Below are positions 57,981-64,000 of a stretch of 64,000 bases of DNA, one piece after another. The DNA is from Hofstenia miamia. Its lineage: Eukaryota; Xenacoelomorpha; Acoela. The stretch lies in the NCBI GenBank assembly GCA_004352715.1, contig SCFE01000109.1, positions 737,963-801,962 on the forward strand. Direction: 5' to 3'. How positions within the stretch are numbered: the stretch's first letter is position 1; each line of letters opens with the position of its first letter. A program made the position numbers and the translations under genes. The notes under the pieces were generated by a model that ran no database searches, was not told where the DNA came from, and saw only the letters and a program-made list of their open reading frames with translations.

Positions 57981-58943
57981 TGTCAAGCCATTATAAATCT
58001 AATAATATGTGGAAGACACCCACAAAATGCCCGCTGCTGCGGGAAATCTGCCCTAAGGAGAGCACATTGTGGGCAGACAGTGGATATTTTATAGGCAATG
58101 ATGAGGAAGTGCACGCTAAAGGCGGAATTTTGTGGGTAGACATTGTGCTAGTCAATGCGAGGTTTCAGTAGGGTTTTGTGACAATATTGGCTTCCACTCA
58201 CACAGGTGTAGGCCAACGTGTGCTTTGAGTAGGCAAGCAAATGATTGTTTGAGGGTGATGTGTGTCGAAAATTTCTAGTATACATTTAAAACAGGCAAAT
58301 TTGGTGCAGAGCACGGACTGCCATAACGGATTCAGCCTTTGAGTCATTAATCAAGCTTAGGAATAATAAAGTCCGGCGAGCTTGTTAATACATGTTTTGC
58401 TTTTGCATATACTCTGCAATGGGAGAAAAAGCAGATTGGCGCACTATATAGTGAACTTTCAAAGATTAATTAAGAAACTCATACAGGCTTAATTTAGTTT
58501 CAGGGAGAGAAGCAAGAGCAAATTGGCAATATAGAGTAAACTGCTTATTTTTTACGGTAGTACTTAGTGGAATTACTAAGTATGAGATAAGGTTAATCTT
58601 TTGCATCATAAAGATTAATTTTGCTGAGTATCCTCGTCAAAAATTTACAAGCAATTTACAGGAAAATTGCTGCATTTCTAGAAAATCTTTGAATTTAATT
58701 CTTACCATCTTTGAGCTTGATTAATTAAAATATTTTTATTTCTAACATCTCAGTTAAATTGCCATATTCAGGGACATTAAAATTTAGTTGAATTTATTTC
58801 TGATTTTCAATGAAGTAGTTAAAATATATAATTTTTATAAAATATATTTTATTGCTCACAGAATAATTTATACCACTATGCAACTGTTTCCTATTTTTGC
58901 ATTCAACGGGGCTTTTTACTGAACAATTTGCACAAATTGCATT

Positions 58944-58975
<32 letters not shown>

Positions 58976-59290
58976 CAATATTTTGTAGCATCGACTGAAT
59001 TCGTGTTAGCACATTAGCATAATACAAGTAACATCTATAGATCAAGGCGTAAGTAATAACTGTTTGTAAGCACCGAACATGGATTTCTATAACACTACCA
59101 GTATTTGAACTGGACTTTTGTTATTGACCAAAGCAGGCTGAATGTAAGTGAGAAAATTAGGGTTGATAAATTTCACTGTGATTTAGTGTAAGTTCAGCTG
59201 CTTTGGTGACTTACAAAAGCACATTTCGCATCCTGGTAGTGTTATAGAAATCCATGCACCGACAGAGAATTATGTCAAGAAAACTGCATA
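57981..59290. repeat. Redundantly assembled block, copy 2
   Basis: Identical to 56670-57979, joined to it by a single N (57980). Unlike copy 1 it continues into unique sequence at 59291. Confidence 0.93.
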
Positions 59291-59762
59291 CCATAACTAA
59301 CAAATGATTAATACCATCGATCAGCTGGGAGACAGAATACCTAAGCTTCGAGCACACGAGTAATGAGTTAAACAATTGTAATACAATAGATTTTAGCTTA
59401 CATATAGTTTGGTTTTCACCGGCGCGATGTCTGACCACCATCAAGTTTAATTAAAAATAATAGCACAAGAACGAATGCCTTCATAAAAAGATCTGGAAAA
59501 AACCAAACGTGAATCGCAAGGGAGACGCACTTGTCGTCCCTCAGATTCATCCCAGCTCTTCCTTTATAGAACAATCAATTTAGCCTGACATAGTAATATC
59601 AGTAATTAAATAAGAGCAAAATATAGAATGACCGATTTTTACTAAACACAAAAACTTTATTGCCATTGCGTACATTTGAGGCTCTAAGTTTAACAATTAT
59701 GCAAATGTTAGTAAGCAAAATTATTCTGTTGGCAGAAACGCTGTGGCAGCAATAATGATACT

Positions 59763-59796
<34 letters not shown>

Positions 59797-59797
59797 N
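59291..59797. other. Non-coding stretch ending in (TA)n and single N
   Basis: Unique AT-rich text with a (TA)n tract at 59766-59796 and an N at 59797. No gene supported. Confidence 0.45.
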
Positions 59798-60870
59798 CTC
59801 AACCCATCAGGTTAGATTTTTTTCAATTTAAAAAATTCACGCAATGCAATATAATTGTAATATGTTAAAATATGCACATTGATGGATTAGAACACAATTT
59901 TTCTACAACTGTCAAGCCATTATAAATCTAATAATATGTGGAAGACACCCACAAAATGCCCGCTGCTGCGGGAAATCTGCCCTAAGGAGAGCACATTGTG
60001 GGCAGACAGTGGATATTTTATAGGCAATGATGAGGAAGTGCACGCTAAAGGCGGAATTTTGTGGGTAGACATTGTGCTAGTCAATGCGAGGTTTCAGTAG
60101 GGTTTTGTGACAATATTGGCTTCCACTCACACAGGTGTAGGCCAACGTGTGCTTTGAGTAGGCAAGCAAATGATTGTTTGAGGGTGATGTGTGTCGAAAA
60201 TTTCTAGTATACATTTAAAACAGGCAAATTTGGTGCAGAGCACGGACTGCCATAACGGATTCAGCCTTTGAGTCATTAATCAAGCTTAGGAATAATAAAG
60301 TCCGGCGAGCTTGTTAATACATGTTTTGCTTTTGCATATACTCTGCAATGGGAGAAAAAGCAGATTGGCGCACTATATAGTGAACTTTCAAAGATTAATT
60401 AAGAAACTCATACAGGCTTAATTTAGTTTCAGGGAGAGAAGCAAGAGCAAATTGGCAATATAGAGTAAACTGCTTATTTTTTACGGTAGTACTTAGTGGA
60501 ATTACTAAGTATGAGATAAGGTTAATCTTTTGCATCATAAAGATTAATTTTGCTGAGTATCCTCGTCAAAAATTTACAAGCAATTTACAGGAAAATTGCT
60601 GCATTTCTAGAAAATCTTTGAATTTAATTCTTACCATCTTTGAGCTTGATTAATTAAAATATTTTTATTTCTAACATCTCAGTTAAATTGCCATATTCAG
60701 GGACATTAAAATTTAGTTGAATTTATTTCTGATTTTCAATGAAGTAGTTAAAATATATAATTTTTATAAAATATATTTTATTGCTCACAGAATAATTTAT
60801 ACCACTATGCAACTGTTTCCTATTTTTGCATTCAACGGGGCTTTTTACTGAACAATTTGCACAAATTGCA
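59798..60870. repeat. Redundantly assembled block, copy 3
   Basis: Matches 56558-57630 up to the (TA)n tract at 60871, where its right flank (TTGGATCTAAAATAAAGGG) differs from copies 1 and 2. The difference may be an allele or a misjoin inside the TA tract. Confidence 0.9.
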
Positions 60871-60889
60871 TATATATATATATATATAT

Positions 60890-62340
60890 ATATATTTGGA
60901 TCTAAAATAAAGGGTTAACCTAAAATTTGCTTTCCAACTATTTGTATGCATTTATTATAAGTATAAGGGAAACAATAGGAAAGTTATATGGGAAAAAACC
61001 CTATTCACAAACTTAACCTATAAGTACACTTTCATTCAAAGGATATCTGTGCAAAAAAGTGCAAATAGAGAGATGCAGCCCTATGCAAAGCTCAATAAAT
61101 GATTTTGGGGTTCCAGAGGACTCCTCATGTGCTCTGACATTTAGCTTTCCATTTGCATTATCAATCAAACTGAATAATACAAAATAAATCCAACAGAATT
61201 TAATTCATCATCAAAATAATCTTTTACATTGTATTTATACTGAGATATGCAAACAAAACAAAATGTACCTGTCTTTTGTAATTGTGATTTGTTAATGTGT
61301 TATTCGCCTGCTCTTATGCCACAATATTAATATTAATTAGCTTAGCATTTTTGTCTTCTGCAATTTTTTAAACACTTGTTGTTAACAGATACTATTTCCA
61401 TTACTAATTACTACTTGTACAAATTGTTGATTTATAAATGGGCAATAACCAATAAATAATAAAATCACAAAAAGTATTTTTTTAGTTTTTCCTCGTTTTA
61501 TTTACTTTTGTCACTGATTATGCCACACTTCCCCACCAAAGTAGCTAATTAACTTTGATGACTCTCTCTATGTGTATCATTTCATCTGCTGTTTTTATTA
61601 GGTCTGTTGCTTCTGACATCTCCCAATGTAATGAAATTCGTACTGTTATTGTCAATTCATCACCACTTCCTTTTTGGTTGTTACTATTTTCTTATAAACC
61701 ATGAATTGCAGAACATGTAGCTTTTTCAATATTTTGCATGAACTTCTCATGTATTTTAGATTTGCATTAGACTTTTCATAATGTTTTTCATATAACTGTA
61801 TGCCTTTTATGGCTATCATTAGTCTCATTGTGGCAGTGACTCTACTGGTATGAGCTAGTTTCAGGTTAATCCTTGTGTCCTGGTAAAACAATTCATGTGT
61901 TGACCATAGTGACTTTGAATTAGATGCTGCTTCTTTGTAGAATGCACTGATGTTGTTCCATACTTCTTTATTTGCTTTTATTTTGGATCAGTCTTTCCTA
62001 GTTTCACCATTGTAAATATTTTGACTCACTGAGTTATATGGTAATATTTGTATTCCTCACTCTACAGTTCACCCCACAGTATGTTGTTCAAACCGGAGAA
62101 TAGTATGACTGTCTTTGTGGGCCGTTTATATATTTCAATTCCGACATTTCTATTTGCTTATATATTGGTTGCCCTTTGTTTGAGATTGACTGGAATTACC
62201 TTCACTTTACTATTTTTAGTCTTAATAGTAATCTCGATTATTAGTGTGACTCCATACTAATTTCTGCTTCCCGAATATTGGTGCTTTTGATGTATCTAAC
62301 TACAACTTAATTGTATTACTTAAGTTAACAAAGCTTCCAC
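60890..62340 (-). other. Possible remnant of a Copia-type LTR element
   Basis: On the minus strand a purine-rich GGTGGGGAAG at about 61537 is followed by TGTGGCATAAT, the arrangement of polypurine tract and LTR start in Copia elements. Upstream, an 80-codon frame (61891-61652) preceded by KEVWNNISAFYKEA is faintly gag-like (VW..L...Y). Neither the LTR's other end nor pol was found, so the call is weak. Confidence 0.25.
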
Positions 62341-63235
62341 TTAGATCAGTGGCAGTAGAAGACAGGGTTAAAACCCAAAGCAGAACCATGGAGCTAAGAA
62401 CTGGTTGATATCCTTCAGCAATCAACAATTACTATGCAAATAGTTGTCACTCATGGAGCTTCTTCAATATTTTATTGTTGCATACCTTTAATGCATTTGT
62501 ACTCGATTGCTCTTGTTATCTCTAGTAATAATGTAGAATCTGTGGCTGGGGACTATACCGGCTTTAACAAAAGAAACTTAGTTGACTCTGCAAGAAGGTT
62601 ACACTTTAGACCTACATAGAGCAGCCACGATTCCAACAGAACAATTAAATAACAAGAGATCGTAAGAACAAAAGGCATCGGTAATTCATCCACTGTAACT
62701 TTGTAACCAGGATGACCAATTCATACGGCGTCCAGCCGAAGTGCTACCTGAAGGGAAGGCAGCTTGTGATAAGAAGGTGCGGTGCTTAACTTGTCTCAAC
62801 ATTTTATTCTCTACCTCAATACAAAACAAGGGTCTCAAAATAGTTCTTATTTCTCAGCTAACTATTAAATAGTGCATAACTACTGCACATTCACGTTCGC
62901 CAACGGCATGATTTAATCTCTGTGTCAATTATTATAAGTGCATGTATGACAAGAACGAAAGGTTTATTATTTCCCTACACCTATTCGTAACCTAATACGA
63001 ACCACGATTCAGGCTACTAACCATCCAGCGTTACGCATCACACTGGTGCCAGGTTAGCAGGACTCCCAAATAGTCGCCGTGACTTAAGCAAGCATTATAC
63101 TAACAACAATTAGAATAATCGTGCAAAAATTTAAACATCGGTGAAAAGAACATGTTTGGTTAAAACAAGACTTGATTCTAAATATTACATTGAGGGGACA
63201 AAGTAACTTCAATGAAAACTAAACTTCGAAATAGC
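62341..63235. other. Stretch of near-average GC, no recognised gene
   Basis: Composition is less AT-rich than the rest of the window. Short open frames occur, but none has a motif. It may belong to the same low-copy element or gene region as the frame at 63666. Confidence 0.35.
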
Positions 63236-63460
63236 GAGGTGACGTCAAAAGTGACGTAGAAAATACGAAATTAAACAAATTAACGAATTAGAAATTAACA
63301 AATTATAGGAAAATATTCAAACGTCCCCGAGTGACTCGACAATGTATATAAATAAATCTAATTCTACGGAAATAGTTGGGGTGACGTCAAAAGTGACGAA
63401 CAAATTAGAAATTAAACAAATTAACGAATTAGAAATTAACAAATTCTAGGAACGTACTGA
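63236..63460 (+). repeat. Two tandem units with TGACGTCA motifs
   Basis: GTGACGTCAAAAGTGACG at 63240 and 63382, each followed by AAACAAATTAACGAATTAG. The unit is about 143 bases. TGACGTCA is the palindromic CRE/ATF-binding word, and a second TGACG half-site follows at once. The pair could be regulatory for the minus-strand frame at 63666. Confidence 0.6.
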
Positions 63461-63467
63461 GGAGTCC

Positions 63468-63705
63468 CTTAGTTGCATTAAGATCTCTCTCTGAGTAACG
63501 GCTTCGTCTTGGAGTAGAAGGAACCATAATGTGGGGAGCCTAGTACTTGGGTTTCGTTGATTAATTCAGCAGCAACGGTTTGTCCCAGCTCTGGAGCTCA
63601 GCATACTGTGGAGCCCATGTTAGTTGCATTAAGACCTCTCTCTGAGTAAAAATTTCATCTCAGAGTCAAAAGAACCATAATGTGGGGAGCCTAGTGCTCA
63701 TGGGG
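63468..63705 (-). repeat. Two tandem units with AGTTGCATTAAGA/AACCATAATGTGGGGAGCC
   Basis: Units start at about 63471 and 63621, 150 bases apart, with roughly 80% identity over the first 80 bases. The second unit overlaps the end of the open frame at 63666, so the frame's last codons are repeat sequence. Confidence 0.75.
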
Positions 63706-64000
63706 CAGGTTTGACATAAATTGTTTAGCCTTTGAGTGAAAGTATCATGAAAATGTTGGTAAAGGCAAAGCCTCTTTAGTGTGACTAGCAGTGTCATCAA
63801 CACATCTGTGTCCAATGTATGAGCATCCTTAGTGCTGATCATAGTTTCAGAGTAGAAGTGGTTAAAGACTTCTTGTAACAACCCCATCCAGTTAGCATGA
63901 TCAGCAAACAGAGAGCAGTATTCCTGGACCTGTTGGAGAGTCATCTCCTTGGGATCAGATACATTGGCTTGTAGCATAGTTATGATCTTGATATGTTTTG
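63666..64000 (-). CDS. Open frame running off the window, unrecognised
   Basis: The frame is open from the window edge to a stop at 63666, at least 111 codons; the first internal ATG is at 63977. It reads MLQANVSDPKEMTLQQVQEY, later LFADHANWMGLLQEVFNHFY and LMTLLVTLKRLCLYQHFHDT. The composition, rich in L, Q, H, T and M without low complexity, looks like a real alpha-helical protein rather than random AT-rich sequence. I do not recognise the family; a cellular exon or a retroelement gag are both possible. The C-terminal STRLPTLWFF lies in a tandem repeat, so the true exon may end earlier. Confidence 0.45.
   Translation of the reverse strand, partial: KHIKIITMLQANVSDPKEMTLQQVQEYCSLFADHANWMGLLQEVFNHFYSETMISTKDAHTLDTDVLMTLLVTLKRLCLYQHFHDTFTQRLNNLCQTCPMSTRLPTLWFF

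Noticed and set aside
57483-59045. Identical 83-codon frames at 57483-57734 and 58794-59045
   Set aside because: They are the same sequence assembled twice and include translated (TA)n; no motif.
1-64000. tRNA, rRNA or CRISPR features
   Set aside because: No cloverleaf with GGTTCRA-type B box, no rRNA-like conserved text and no spacer-repeat array was seen by eye; a tRNAscan or covariance search would be needed to exclude tRNAs.

Overview
This is a 64-kb eukaryotic scaffold segment, strongly AT-rich, with spliced gene fragments (GT-AG introns, some only 44-50 bp), many (TA)n microsatellites and dense transposon debris. A CR1/Jockey-like LINE, Tc1 and mariner transposases, hAT elements with BED-type fingers and several MITE families suggest an invertebrate animal, perhaps an arthropod; the sequence does not fix the species. 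Nothing in it is prokaryotic.

Layout. 0-2.7 kb: a degenerate LINE (minus). 3.5-3.8 kb: possible exons of an unknown gene. 5.1-9.2 kb, after a 1000-N gap: a minisatellite, a CCAAT/TATA promoter-like block and a decayed LTR-retrotransposon pol. 10.4-15.5 kb: MITEs and dispersed repeats, including a clean 386-bp hAT MITE. 17.2-21.8 kb (minus): the one recognisable cellular gene, a Ski2/Mtr4-like DExH helicase in five visible exons. All its splice phases agree, but it carries three lesions. 22-24.7 kb: repeats. 25.6-33.2 kb: thrice-assembled mariner-type MITE sequence, then a hAT element carrying a second hAT transposon, each with its own target-site duplication. 33.8-40.9 kb: dispersed repeats, a large inverted repeat and a GC-richer block. 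41.0-49.8 kb: a 4.3-kb sequence assembled twice in tandem. 50.9 kb: a candidate terminal exon. 52.5-55.6 kb: degraded Tc1 and mariner transposons and a 69-bp micro-element with a perfect 8-bp target-site duplication. 56.5-60.9 kb: another sequence assembled two to three times. 61-64 kb: low-copy sequence, tandem repeats with TGACGTCA motifs, and an open frame running off the window.

The genes do not form a pathway. The window mainly records transposition and assembly problems. Single Ns at 26476, 28316, 45475, 57980 and 59797 mark joins where overlapping contigs were laid end to end, so much of the apparent duplication is artefactual. The most interesting items are the arch-less helicase with a broken Walker-A exon and an in-frame TGA, the nested hAT elements, the 69-bp hAT micro-element, a palindromic MITE family with 7-bp duplications, and hammerhead-core-like motifs. 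I found no clearly new system; the strongest candidates are listed with the test that would decide each.
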